Below, one piece after another: positions 21,342-29,358 of a DNA stretch of 29,358 nt. The position numbers and the translations under genes were made by a program. The notes beneath the pieces were generated by a model. It was not told the origin of the DNA and searched no databases. It worked only from the letters and a program-made list of their open reading frames with translations. Within the stretch, counting starts at the first letter, position 1. Every line of letters starts with the position of its first letter. This stretch comes from Anaerolineales bacterium (GTDB lineage Bacteria > Chloroflexota > Anaerolineae > Anaerolineales > UBA4823): positions 1-29,358 of the forward strand of contig JAFGBV010000071.1 of assembly GCA_016932955.1 (NCBI GenBank). The letters run 5' to 3'.

Positions 21342-22874
21342 CTATTTGGCATAATCGACGGCGCGGGTTTCGCGGATGACGGTGACTTTGATCTGACCGG
21401 GGTACTGCATGGTATCTTCGATCTGCTTGGCGATATCGCGCGCCAGGCGGATGGATTCCAGGTCATCGATATCTTCGGGCTTGACGAAGATGCGCACCTC
21501 GCGACCAGCCTGCAGGGCAAAGGATTGGTTGACACCTTTGAAAGAATTGGCCAGGTCTTCGAGGGATTTGATGCGCTTGATGTACTGATCGACGCCCTCA
21601 CGGCGGGCGCCGGGGCGGGCGCCGGAGATGGCGTCGGCGGCCTCGGCAATGGCGGCCTCGACGGATTCCTGCTCGATCTCGTGGTGGTGGGAGGCAATGG
21701 CGTTGACGACGAGGGGATTGACGCCGTAGCGCTTGGCAAAGTCGGCGCCGAGCAAGGCATGGGTGCCTTCCATGTTGTGATCCATGGCCTTGCCCAGATC
21801 GTGGAGCAGGCCGGCTTGCTTGGCAATCTCCACATTGGCACCCAGCTCAGCGGCCAGAACGGTGGCGAGCTTGGCGACCTCGACGGCATGATCGAGCTGG
21901 TTCTGCCCGTAGGAGGTGCGGAATTTGAGGCGGCCGAACATTTTGAGCACTTCGGGATGGAGACCGCTGACGCCGGCTTCGAACACGGCCTGCTCGGCGG
22001 CTTCGAGGATCACCCGGTCGACTTCTTTTTGTTCTTGCTTCAGGATCTTCTCCACATGGGCGGGGTGGATGCGCCCATCAAGGACGAGCTTGGCGAGGGA
22101 GCGGCGGGCGACTTCGCGGCGGACGGGGTCGAAGCAGGAGATGGTCACGGCCTCGGGGGTGTCGTCGACGATGACATCTACGCCGGCAGCCTGCTCGAAA
22201 GCATGGATGTTGCGCCCGTTGCGCCCGATGATGCGGCCTTTCATCTCTTCGGAGGGAATGGGGACGACGGAGGTGGTCACCTCGGAGACATGCTCGGAGG
22301 CAACGCGCTGGATGGCGGTGGTGATGATCTCGCGGGCGCGGGTCTCGCCTTCTTCGACGGCTTCGGCTTCGATCTGGCGGATGATGCGCGCCATATCGGA
22401 GCGGCTGTCTTTTTCGACCTCGGCAAGCAAAAGGCTGCGGGCTTCTTCGGTGCTCATCTGGGAGATGCGCTGCAGCTCTTCTAACTGATCGCTGTGCAGC
22501 TTCTCGATCTCATTGGCGCGCTTATCGATAGCGCTCTGGCGTTTGTTGAGCATGGCTTCGCGCTTTTCCAGGCGGTCCAGGCGGAGTTCCATTTCTTCAC
22601 GGCGTTTTTGCTGGCGGTCTTCCTCGCGGCTGATCTCCTGGCGGCGGCGGGTTACTTCGGCATCTGCGTTCTGGCGGATCTGGATGGCCTTGTCCTTGGC
22701 CTGAAGCTCGATATCCTGTGCTTGCTTGCGGGCGTTCTCAACGATATTTTGCGCCTCGGCTTCCTGGCGTGCCTTTTCGCGTCTGGAGATCACGAAATGG
22801 GCGGTGTAGCCGATGGCAATGCCAATTGCCAGGGCGATAAACCCAACGATCAATGATGTCACAAATTCTTCCAT
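21342..22874 (-). CDS. rny: Ribonuclease Y
   Basis: Membrane-anchored endoribonuclease that starts bulk mRNA decay. At 510 residues it has the normal family length. There is one N-terminal helix (SLIVGFIALAIGIAIGYTAHFVI, about 6-28), then a long charged coiled coil (about 30-190). A KH RNA-binding domain follows with IIGRNGRNIHAFEQAAGVDVIVDD (about 210-233), then an HD domain with DHAVEVAKLA and AGLLHDLGKAMD (metal-binding His-Asp near 350). The C-terminal stretch has IRVFVKPEDI-like REVRIFVKPEDIDDL. Its AGAGGT ribosome-binding site overlaps the recX stop; only 11 bases separate the genes, so they form an operon. Confidence 0.97.
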   Translation of the reverse strand: MEEFVTSLIVGFIALAIGIAIGYTAHFVISRREKARQEAEAQNIVENARKQAQDIELQAKDKAIQIRQNADAEVTRRRQEISREEDRQQKRREEMELRLDRLEKREAMLNKRQSAIDKRANEIEKLHSDQLEELQRISQMSTEEARSLLLAEVEKDSRSDMARIIRQIEAEAVEEGETRAREIITTAIQRVASEHVSEVTTSVVPIPSEEMKGRIIGRNGRNIHAFEQAAGVDVIVDDTPEAVTISCFDPVRREVARRSLAKLVLDGRIHPAHVEKILKQEQKEVDRVILEAAEQAVFEAGVSGLHPEVLKMFGRLKFRTSYGQNQLDHAVEVAKLATVLAAELGANVEIAKQAGLLHDLGKAMDHNMEGTHALLGADFAKRYGVNPLVVNAIASHHHEIEQESVEAAIAEAADAISGARPGARREGVDQYIKRIKSLEDLANSFKGVNQSFALQAGREVRIFVKPEDIDDLESIRLARDIAKQIEDTMQYPGQIKVTVIRETRAVDYAK

Positions 22875-22885
22875 AGTGTTACCTC

Positions 22886-23515
22886 TTATTCATCAGTATG
22901 TGTTTCACTCCAGACCTGCTCCACAACCGACCTGGCGACCTCGAACGGGAAAGCGCGGCGAGCGAGGAAGCCCGTCAGCTTGCGGCGGAAATCCGGCTCG
23001 GGCAGATGAGCCAGGCGCCGCGCCTGCTTGCGGGCTGCCTGTAAAGCGAGGGCTTGCTCATCGACTTCCTGCACGGCCTGGGCGATGGCATCTTGATCGA
23101 TGCCATGCCGGCGAAGCTCGGCAGCCATCAACCGCGCCGAGCGCGGGCGGAACTGGCTGCGGTTCTCCACCCAATCCTGGGCGAAGCGCTGGTCATTGAG
23201 CAAGCTGTTACGCTGCAAGCGCTCGATCACAGCCGTGACCAGGTCGGCGGGGAGGCCTTTCTGTGCCAGGCGCTGGCGCATCTCTGCGGCAGTGCGCTGG
23301 CGGTAGTTCAGCAGGGTCAAGGCCTGCTGGTAGGCGGCCTCCTGCGCATCCTGGGCTTGCAGTTCGGCGATCTTCTCATCGCTCAGCTCTTGCCCGACCT
23401 GAAGCCAGGCCGCGGTGATCCGCGCCAGCCCGAAGGCAAATTCCCCGTCCAGGTACACATTTACCCGTTGGGGGTTGCGCTTCTGCGCTTTGAGGGCGGT
23501 GATCTTCCCGCTCAT
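22886..23515 (-). CDS. recX: RecX regulatory protein
   Basis: A 209-residue three-helix-repeat protein that inhibits RecA filament growth. Family features are the N-terminal strand region KITALKAQKRNPQRVNVYLDGEFAFGL and the first repeat with ALTLLNYRQRTAAEMRQRLAQKG. The LLNDQRFAQDWVENR core is the hallmark of RecX (SDxRFAxxWVxxR), followed by RPRSARLMAAELRRHGI; the last repeat ends FLARRAFPFEVARSVVEQV. The start is uncertain: ATG at 23,515 fits the alignment, ATG at 23,524 is three codons longer, and a TTG at 23,566 adds 17 codons. An AGGAGGT further upstream is poorly spaced for all of these. recA is not next to it in this window; instead it leads rny. Confidence 0.92.
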   Translation of the reverse strand: MSGKITALKAQKRNPQRVNVYLDGEFAFGLARITAAWLQVGQELSDEKIAELQAQDAQEAAYQQALTLLNYRQRTAAEMRQRLAQKGLPADLVTAVIERLQRNSLLNDQRFAQDWVENRSQFRPRSARLMAAELRRHGIDQDAIAQAVQEVDEQALALQAARKQARRLAHLPEPDFRRKLTGFLARRAFPFEVARSVVEQVWSETHTDE

Positions 23516-24053
23516 GCGGACCATCCAATCATAAAAGCCACGACCTCCTGCAAAGGCCGCGGCCAAGTTGGAAGATATTGATCCTTGATTTCGTTCAGTG
23601 CGAGAACAGCAACCGGCGGTCTAATCAACCAATACCCCCGATCCCGCTACCCGGGAAGGGGGGAAGCCTGTCATGTTGTATCCACCCAGATCACATACCG
23701 GAGGGATGTTGGTGGTTTGATGAGTGGGTGAAGCCATCCGGTGAAGATATTCAAAACTTACTCGCGATCTGGATTGCCAGAAGCGCATCCTGGTTGTTTA
23801 TCGATGTTTTTAACCGAACAAGCAACTAACAGATGACCGGCAAATCCGAACACCGAACAAAGTATTCTCAAAAAATCAAATTTCCATTCCAGGCCGAAGC
23901 CGCGCAAGAAAATCTTTCGAGAAGATAAGGTGCGCAGTGCTCCGGTGGTTGGGCAGGGGTGGACGGGCAAGGAAGGACGCTGCGATGAGCCATCCCGTAA
24001 ACCCAGCCATTCAACGGTCCACTCAGACCAGGTGGTTCGAGTGGGAGCAGTTC

Positions 24054-24082
24054 TTAAGGTTGGATAAATTATACATGATAAT
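24054..24082 (+). promoter_or_regulatory. Candidate maeB promoter
   Basis: TTAAGG, 17 bases, GATAAT in an AT-rich stretch. The predicted start near 24,089 gives a leader of about 145 bases containing the hairpin at 24,132-24,159. The -35 match is weak (3/6), the -10 good (5/6). Confidence 0.4.
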
Positions 24083-24131
24083 TGATATTGTGTGTTGTCC
24101 GGAAGAGGATGATTTTCTATAGACAAAAGCC

Positions 24132-24159
24132 TGTCATCTGTTTGCCGGAAAAGATGACA
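24132..24159 (+). promoter_or_regulatory. Hairpin or operator in the maeB leader
   Basis: TGTCATCT (24,132-24,139) and AGATGACA (24,152-24,159) are perfect eight-base inverted arms around 12 bases. The site lies 75 bases before the maeB start and about 45 bases after the predicted transcription start. No U-run follows. The spacing and size suit a dimeric repressor site or an RNA hairpin. Confidence 0.4.
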
Positions 24160-24233
24160 AATTCATCTACCTGCGCGGGGGGATGTGTGAGATGATTGGC
24201 TAACCAAAAGACTAGATGCGATAGGAGAGACTT

Positions 24234-26504
24234 ATGAGCACAAAAGTGACTCGTGAAGACGCCCTGGAATACCACTGCCTGGATGGGAAGCCGGGGAAGA
24301 TCTCGGTGATCCCGACCAAGCCGATGGACACGCAGCGCGACCTGAGCCTGGCTTACACGCCGGGGGTGGCTGTGCCGGTGCTGGAGATTGAAAAAGATGC
24401 TGAGTTAGCTTATGAGTACACGTCGAAGGGGAACCTGGTGGCGGTGGTATCGAATGGGACGGCAATCCTGGGGTTGGGGGACCGCGGGGCGCTGGCTTCG
24501 AAGCCGGTGATGGAGGGCAAAGGGGTGTTGTTCAAGCGCTTTGCAGATGTGGATGTGTTCGATATTGAGGTGAACAGCCACGATCCGGACGAGGTGATCC
24601 GGGTGACGGCGGCGATTGCGCCGACGTTTGGCGGAATCAACCTGGAGGATATCAAGGCGCCGGAGTGCTTCATCATCGAAGAAACGCTGAAGAAGATGTT
24701 GGATATCCCGGTCTTCCATGATGACCAGCACGGGACGGCGATCATCTCTGGAGCGGCGCTGGTGAACGGGCTGGAGATTGTGGGCAAGGAGTTGGATGAG
24801 GCGCGGATCACGATTTCTGGGGCGGGGGCGTCGGCAATCTCGTGCGCGGAGCTGATGATCCGGCTGGGGGCGCGGCGGGAGAATATTATGCTGGTGGATA
24901 CGCGGGGGGTGGTTTACAAGGGGCGGACGGAGGGGATGAACCAGTGGAAGGAGCGCCTGGCAGCGGACACGGATGCGCGCACGCTGGCAGATGCGGTGCG
25001 CGGAGCGGATGTTTTCTATGGGCTATCGGCGGCGGATATTCTCAAGCCAGCGATGGTGAAAACGATGGCGGAGCGACCGCTGATCTTCGCGATGGCGAAC
25101 CCGGACCCGGAGATCAAATATGAGCTGGCTAAAGAGGCGCGGCCGGATGCGATCGTGGCGACGGGACGCTCGGACTACCCCAACCAGATCAACAATGTAC
25201 TGGGTTTCCCCTTCATCTTTCGCGGGGCGCTGGATGTGCGGGCGAGGGCAATCAACGAGGAGATGAAGGTGGCAGCCTCGCGGGCGCTGTCGAAGCTGGC
25301 TAAGGAGGATGTGCCGGATTCGGTGCTGCGGGCTTACAACCTGGACAGCCTGAAGTTTGGCGAGGATTACATTCTCCCCAAGCCGCTGGATCCGCGGGTA
25401 TTACTGTGGGAGGCGCCAGCGGTGGCGGGTGCGGCGATGGAAACGGGTGTGGCGCGCAAGACGATCGATCTGGATGAATATCGTGAGCGGCTGGCATACC
25501 GCCAGGGATTGGGCGAGCAGGTGCGCTATTACATTATGAACAAGGCGAAGGCCTCGGCGAAGAAGAAGCGGGTTGCTTTTGCCGAGGGGGAGGAGCCCAA
25601 GATCATCCGAGCCGCGGCGCAGATTGCGGATGAGGGGATCGGCATAGCGGTGTTAGTCGGCCGGGCGCAGGTGATCCGGGAGAATATTGAGAGGCTGGGG
25701 CTGGACTGCTGCCCGGAAGTGGTGGATCCGGCGGAGTTTGCCCGTTTCGAGGCGTATGCGCAGGCATACACGGCGCTGCGCCAGCGCAGCGGGGTGACGA
25801 TCTGGCAGGCGCGCAAACGCATCCTGGATCCCAACCTGTTCGGGGCGCTGATGGTGAAGATGGGCGATGCGGATGCGCTGGTCTCTGGGTTGACCTATGA
25901 TTACCCGGATGTGATTCGCCCGGCGCTGCGGGTGCACCACACCAAGCCCGGGGTGCGCATCGCCGCGGGGGTGTATATTATGATCGTTGGCAAGCGCACT
26001 TACCTGTTCACCGATGCAACGGTGAATATCGATCCCAGCGCGGAAGACCTGGCGGAGATTGCCTGCCTATCGGCAGATTTTGCCCGCCAACTGGGGCTGG
26101 AGCCGCGCGTGGCGCTGCTTTCGTTCTCGAACTTTGGCTCCACGCCGCACCCGCAATCGGAGAAGGTGCGCAAGGCAGTGAGCCTGATCCGCGAGCGCTG
26201 CGTGGATTTCCCGGTGGACGGCGAGATGCAGGCGGATACGGCGGTGGTGGCGGAAATGATCGAACAGCGTTACCCGTTCAGCCAGGTGAAGGATGCCAAT
26301 GTGCTGGTGTTCCCCTCGCTGGAGGCAGCCAATATTGCCTATAAGCTGCTGGCGCGGCTGGGGAACGCGCAGGCAATCGGGCCGATCTTGCTGGGGATGG
26401 GCGCGCCGGTGCATGTCTTGCAGACGGGGGATGATGTGAAGAACATCGTGAATATTGCGGCGGTGGCGGTGATGGATGCGATGAACCGGGAGGGCACGAG
26501 CTAA
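24234..26504 (+). CDS. maeB: NADP-dependent malic enzyme with phosphotransacetylase-like C-terminal domain
   Basis: Oxidatively decarboxylates malate to pyruvate, making NADPH and linking the TCA cycle to pyruvate. At 756 residues it has the normal MaeB length. The malic domain has DLSLAYTPGVAVP (about residues 36-48, catalytic Tyr), the lysine region GVLFKRFADVDVFDIEV (about 96-112) and metal site VFHDDQHGTA (about 161-170). The nucleotide-binding domain has ISGAGASAISCAEL (about 193-206) and IFAMANPDPEI. After a linker near 420-440, the C-terminal 310 residues resemble phosphate acetyltransferase (KKKRVAFAEGEEPKIIRAA..., GLTYDYPDVIRPAL, LFTDATVNIDP, VLVFPSLEAANIAYKL). In known MaeB proteins this domain is regulatory (acetyl-CoA) and lacks transferase activity. 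The start has GGAGAG six bases upstream. Confidence 0.96.
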   Translation: MSTKVTREDALEYHCLDGKPGKISVIPTKPMDTQRDLSLAYTPGVAVPVLEIEKDAELAYEYTSKGNLVAVVSNGTAILGLGDRGALASKPVMEGKGVLFKRFADVDVFDIEVNSHDPDEVIRVTAAIAPTFGGINLEDIKAPECFIIEETLKKMLDIPVFHDDQHGTAIISGAALVNGLEIVGKELDEARITISGAGASAISCAELMIRLGARRENIMLVDTRGVVYKGRTEGMNQWKERLAADTDARTLADAVRGADVFYGLSAADILKPAMVKTMAERPLIFAMANPDPEIKYELAKEARPDAIVATGRSDYPNQINNVLGFPFIFRGALDVRARAINEEMKVAASRALSKLAKEDVPDSVLRAYNLDSLKFGEDYILPKPLDPRVLLWEAPAVAGAAMETGVARKTIDLDEYRERLAYRQGLGEQVRYYIMNKAKASAKKKRVAFAEGEEPKIIRAAAQIADEGIGIAVLVGRAQVIRENIERLGLDCCPEVVDPAEFARFEAYAQAYTALRQRSGVTIWQARKRILDPNLFGALMVKMGDADALVSGLTYDYPDVIRPALRVHHTKPGVRIAAGVYIMIVGKRTYLFTDATVNIDPSAEDLAEIACLSADFARQLGLEPRVALLSFSNFGSTPHPQSEKVRKAVSLIRERCVDFPVDGEMQADTAVVAEMIEQRYPFSQVKDANVLVFPSLEAANIAYKLLARLGNAQAIGPILLGMGAPVHVLQTGDDVKNIVNIAAVAVMDAMNREGTS

Positions 26505-26514
26505 TCCATTGCGT

Positions 26515-26520
26515 TATAAT
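26515..26520 (+). promoter_or_regulatory. TATAAT -10 box, possibly leaderless promoter of the kinase gene
   Basis: A perfect TATAAT ends seven bases before the ATG at 26,528, the spacing expected if transcription begins at the start codon. No -35 box and no ribosome-binding site are visible. The box lies between the maeB stop and the kinase start, so readthrough from maeB is also possible. Confidence 0.4.
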
Positions 26521-26527
26521 GGATTTG

Positions 26528-29358
26528 ATGTTTTTTGATCTCAAGAGACCCACCGTTGGTGTTCTGGCAGGTTGGCAATTTTACCGAACTGCAACCAACC
26601 TGAGCTACCTTGCGCCAATTTTCCGCGGCATGAGCCGGGCAGCACAGGATCTAAATTGCAATTTGCTGTTAGGCTGCGGCATAGGGACGTCGGCGAATCC
26701 GAATGATCCGCTGCGGCCTGCCTGGCCTTTCCTTTCTACTAAACACGATTTTGTTCCGATCGGTTCCTGGAATACGGATGGGCTGCTGATCGCCAACCCG
26801 CTCCACGCGCGGTCGCGGTCGGACTATGTTCAAAGCCTGATTGCGGCGGGGCATCCCATCCTGTTTATTGGCTCGGGTGAGCCAGGTCCCACCATTGTTG
26901 CCGATAACATGGGCGGGATTCTCGAAGCGATCCGCCACCTGATTGATCATGGTCACCGCCAGATTGCTTTTGTTGCCGGAACAGCGGAGGATGCGAGTGG
27001 GGATTCTGGAGACCGGCTTAGAGCTTATCAGGTTGCCTGCCAGCAATATGGATTGGATCAAAGCCCTCACTTAATTGCATACGGCCGGCATGTCTATGAC
27101 GGCGGCTATGCTGCCATGCAGCAGATCATCGGCTCTGGGGCAAGATTTTCGGCTGTTTTGGCGAGCAATGATGAGTCTGCACTGGGGGCCATGAAGGCAC
27201 TGGAGAGTGCTGGTCGTAAGATCCCCCAAGATGTGGCCGTTATCGGTTTTGACAACCGGCTGGATGGCGCGGTGAACGAACCGGCATTGAGCAGTATCCA
27301 TGTTCCATTGTTCGATATCGGTTATCGGGCGGTTGATCTGCTTCTGCAGCACATTCGCGGGGAGGCCGAAACGGTTGGAACCGTGAAAGTGGAGACTCGC
27401 CTCGTGGTTCGCGAATCCTGCGGCTGCGGCGCGAAGACATTATTGACCGCCGCGAGTGAAAGGCTCTCCGTACGGCAGCTCAGCAATGCGGGGGAACGAG
27501 AAGTGCGTTTGGTGAAAGTGATTGCGCCGATGATCCTGAACCAAACCTATCGCTTCACAGAGGCTGAATGCTTGTCTTTTTGCCGGCGCCTGGTGGATAC
27601 ATTCACTGCCGGTATTCGAGAGGAAGATTCTTCAGAATTTCTACAAGCGCTTGGCGATGTGCTGAGAAGCACAGCCGCCAGCGATGAAAATCTTCACATA
27701 TGGCAGGATGCGATTTCTATCCTGGCAAGGGAACTTGGGGAGGAGTTCGCCGATCATGCAGCGTCTTCTTTGATGCTAGGAAATTTTGTGAACGAAGCAA
27801 GGCTGGTCATTAGCGCTCAGATGCAGCGTCAGCACCAGCAATATGTGATGAATGAGCGTTGGATATCCAGCCGCCTGAGCCTCTTGACCTCTGAACTGCT
27901 CTTAGCCCTGGATGAGCTACAAATTTATGAAGTGCTTGCCAAGCACTTGCCCGATATGGGGATTCGGTTTGCCATGCTAGGATTGTTCGAGGGCACAGAC
28001 GCTGATCCGTTTGCCCAGAGCACATTACGGGATATTGTCCATCCCGATCAGCCATTGGCTCATTTTGATACGCGGAAGTTCCCGCCGCTTGCATTCGTGG
28101 GCAGGGGCATTCCGTCTACGTTGACCCTGATCCCCATGGTAGATCCATCCGGTCAGACGGGCTTCATGGTGTTCGGCACAGAGCGTTTTGATCTCTATGG
28201 TGCAGTGGTACAGCAAGTGGTCGGCGCGCTTAATACCGTCCGCCTGTATCACCAGGCGACCGAGGGCCGCCTCCTGGCAGAAGAAGCCAACCGGATGAAA
28301 AGTCGTTTCCTCTCAACGATCAGCCACGAGCTGCGCACACCGTTGAACCTGATATTGGGGGTGAGTGGTCTGTTACTAGAAGAGGGGGATGATGATCAAT
28401 CGCGGTTGCCCGATCTTGTTCAGCGCGATCTTGAGCGTATCCATGCTTATGCCCAGCACCTGGGCGGGTTGATTGGCGACGTGCTCGATCTTGCAACCAG
28501 CGACGCAGGTCAACTGCGCCTGAATATGGAATTGATGGATCTTGGCGATGCTTTGCGTATGGTGATAGAAAGCGGCAGGCAGTTGACGGCGGACAAAGGG
28601 TTGGGGTGGGTAGTTACCATTCCCGAGACTGGTTTCTGGGTGTGGGGTGATCGCACGCGCTTGCGCCAGGTGGTGCTCAACCTGATCAACAATGCGATCA
28701 AGTTCACCACACGGGGTGAAATCAGCCTGCGTGTTGAAGCGGGGGATGGCACGGTGAAGGTGCAGGTGCATGATACAGGGCTGGGAATTCCGACTGAAGA
28801 ACAAGCATTGATCTTCGATGAATTTCGCCGCTCCGAGCGAAGCATTTCGCTCGGCTACCCAGGTTTGGGCCTGGGGCTGGCAATTTGCAAGATGCTGATC
28901 GAAATGCATGGCGGGACGATTGGCGTGGAATCGACCGGCATAGAGGGAGAAGGGTCCACCTTCTATTTTGAATTGCCAACCGTGCAGCCGCCGGATGAAA
29001 CGGTACAGCCAGCGATCAAGACGCTGGCGAGCGAGCCGACAGTGTTGGTGTTGACCAATCGTTCGGGGAGCAGCAGCCGGTTGTGTGATCAATTGAACCA
29101 ACGCGGGATCAAGGTGCAGACCGCGCTCATCGAACGGCCTCCGGATTGGCGGTCGATCCTGGCGAAGTCACCACCCGATGCCATTTTGCTAGATGTGAGC
29201 CTTGAATCGGAGTTAGCCTGGCGGATCTTGAAATCGATCCAGGGAAGTCCGTTTGCCAGGATGATCCCGGTGATGTTCTACACCTCTTCGCCTGACGGCG
29301 AGTCGCTGTTGAACCTGGATTATCTCACCAAGCCGATCGAGCTGACTGAGCTGACACA
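26528..29358 (+). CDS. Soluble hybrid histidine kinase with PBP/LacI-like sensor domain (3' end outside window)
   Basis: At least 943 residues, open to the window edge. Residues 8-300 resemble the type I periplasmic-binding-protein/LacI effector domain (PTVGVLAG, GLLIANP, ADNMGGILEAIRHLIDHGHRQIAFVAG, AVLASNDESALGAMKALESAG, VAVIGFDN), without any helix-turn-helix before it. It ends in a Cys-Gly-Cys (RESCGCG, about 295-301). Residues 300-440 are helical and unassigned; 440-575 look GAF-like. A HisKA domain follows with ISHELRTPLN (His600), then HATPase_c with NLINNAIKFT, DTGLGIP and GLGLGLAI. From about 837 a receiver has LLDV (Asp889) and TKP (Lys935), but the usual acidic pair after the first strand is replaced by TNRSG. 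No membrane helix is seen, so it would sense a sugar-like ligand in the cytoplasm. Confidence 0.88.
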   Translation, partial: MFFDLKRPTVGVLAGWQFYRTATNLSYLAPIFRGMSRAAQDLNCNLLLGCGIGTSANPNDPLRPAWPFLSTKHDFVPIGSWNTDGLLIANPLHARSRSDYVQSLIAAGHPILFIGSGEPGPTIVADNMGGILEAIRHLIDHGHRQIAFVAGTAEDASGDSGDRLRAYQVACQQYGLDQSPHLIAYGRHVYDGGYAAMQQIIGSGARFSAVLASNDESALGAMKALESAGRKIPQDVAVIGFDNRLDGAVNEPALSSIHVPLFDIGYRAVDLLLQHIRGEAETVGTVKVETRLVVRESCGCGAKTLLTAASERLSVRQLSNAGEREVRLVKVIAPMILNQTYRFTEAECLSFCRRLVDTFTAGIREEDSSEFLQALGDVLRSTAASDENLHIWQDAISILARELGEEFADHAASSLMLGNFVNEARLVISAQMQRQHQQYVMNERWISSRLSLLTSELLLALDELQIYEVLAKHLPDMGIRFAMLGLFEGTDADPFAQSTLRDIVHPDQPLAHFDTRKFPPLAFVGRGIPSTLTLIPMVDPSGQTGFMVFGTERFDLYGAVVQQVVGALNTVRLYHQATEGRLLAEEANRMKSRFLSTISHELRTPLNLILGVSGLLLEEGDDDQSRLPDLVQRDLERIHAYAQHLGGLIGDVLDLATSDAGQLRLNMELMDLGDALRMVIESGRQLTADKGLGWVVTIPETGFWVWGDRTRLRQVVLNLINNAIKFTTRGEISLRVEAGDGTVKVQVHDTGLGIPTEEQALIFDEFRRSERSISLGYPGLGLGLAICKMLIEMHGGTIGVESTGIEGEGSTFYFELPTVQPPDETVQPAIKTLASEPTVLVLTNRSGSSSRLCDQLNQRGIKVQTALIERPPDWRSILAKSPPDAILLDVSLESELAWRILKSIQGSPFARMIPVMFYTSSPDGESLLNLDYLTKPIELTELT

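Larger units (their letters stand above)
23567..24233. other. 667-base gap without a recognisable gene
   Basis: Short frames on both strands look like no known protein and have no good start sites. The stretch is less GC-rich than its neighbours and holds the perfect palindrome GGCCGCGGCC (23,554-23,563, at its edge), a promoter candidate and a hairpin near maeB. Inverted arms such as CCACTC/GAGTGG around 24,015-24,045 hint at local structure, but I could not match tRNA, 6S, SRP or RNase P patterns. It may be decayed sequence or an unknown RNA. Confidence 0.5.

Noticed and set aside
24031..24050. GGTTCGAG, resembling a tRNA T-loop
   Set aside because: The flanking bases cannot form the five-base-pair T stem, and no acceptor or anticodon arm could be built around it.
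23758..24126. 122-codon frame on the minus strand in the gap before maeB
   Set aside because: No ribosome-binding site, no recognisable domain, and a residue pattern unlike a folded protein.

Overview
The window looks like a chromosomal segment of a GC-rich bacterium of the phylum Chloroflexota, most likely class Anaerolineae. This is inferred from several traits and not from a marker gene. Two lipoproteins have proline/threonine-rich linkers after the lipobox. A soluble kinase couples a periplasmic-binding-protein-like domain to a hybrid histidine kinase. There are dispersed GTCATTGCGA...GAAGCAATCT intergenic repeats, and the gene set (RNase Y, RecX, MaeB, FtsX-type ABC exporter, DUF362) fits. 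No rRNA, tRNA, CRISPR array, transposase or prophage gene was found.

Layout. 1-1,255: the 5' part of a tryptophanase/tyrosine phenol-lyase gene on the minus strand, with a promoter next to the gene and a possible second one about 270 bases upstream. 1,256-2,167: a SAM-dependent methyltransferase. 2,204-11,209: a defence island. It is one translationally coupled minus-strand operon, hsdM - DUF262/DUF1524 (GmrSD-like) - hsdS - hsdR, read from a good sigma-70-type promoter and bracketed by oppositely oriented copies of a dispersed repeat. 11,380-12,183: an orphan membrane protein. 12,560-13,666: a DUF362 protein. 13,673-14,352: a HigB/HigA toxin-antitoxin module with a near-consensus promoter and inverted repeats that look like its operator. 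14,444-15,565: a PLP-dependent class I aminotransferase. 15,561-15,605: a strong hairpin between convergent genes. 15,627-19,503: an ABC ATPase - FtsX permease - FtsX permease - lipoprotein operon, arranged like LolCDE/MacB systems. 19,638-21,291: a small membrane protein, a lipoprotein and a metallo-beta-lactamase-fold hydrolase. 21,294-21,338: a perfect 20-bp-arm hairpin. 21,342-23,515: recX-rny. 23,567-24,233: a noncoding gap with a promoter and hairpin upstream of maeB. 24,234-26,504: MaeB malic enzyme with its phosphotransacetylase-like tail. 26,528-end: the PBP-like hybrid kinase, cut by the window edge.

How the genes work together. The defence operon should methylate host DNA (HsdM2-HsdS), cut unmodified foreign DNA (HsdR), and may add a modification-dependent nuclease (GmrSD-like) against phages whose DNA bases are modified. 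The ABC operon probably exports or extracts a lipid or lipoprotein, with its lipoprotein as a surface partner. MaeB (malate to pyruvate), the amino-acid lyase and the aminotransferase are central carbon and nitrogen metabolism genes.

The most notable points are the GmrSD-like gene inside the type I operon, the repeat bracket around that operon, the AT-rich specificity segments of hsdS, the soluble sugar-sensor-like kinase with a degenerate receiver, a 29-bp motif shared by two divergent intergenic regions, and two apparently leaderless promoters. All assignments come from reading translated motifs; no database search was run.
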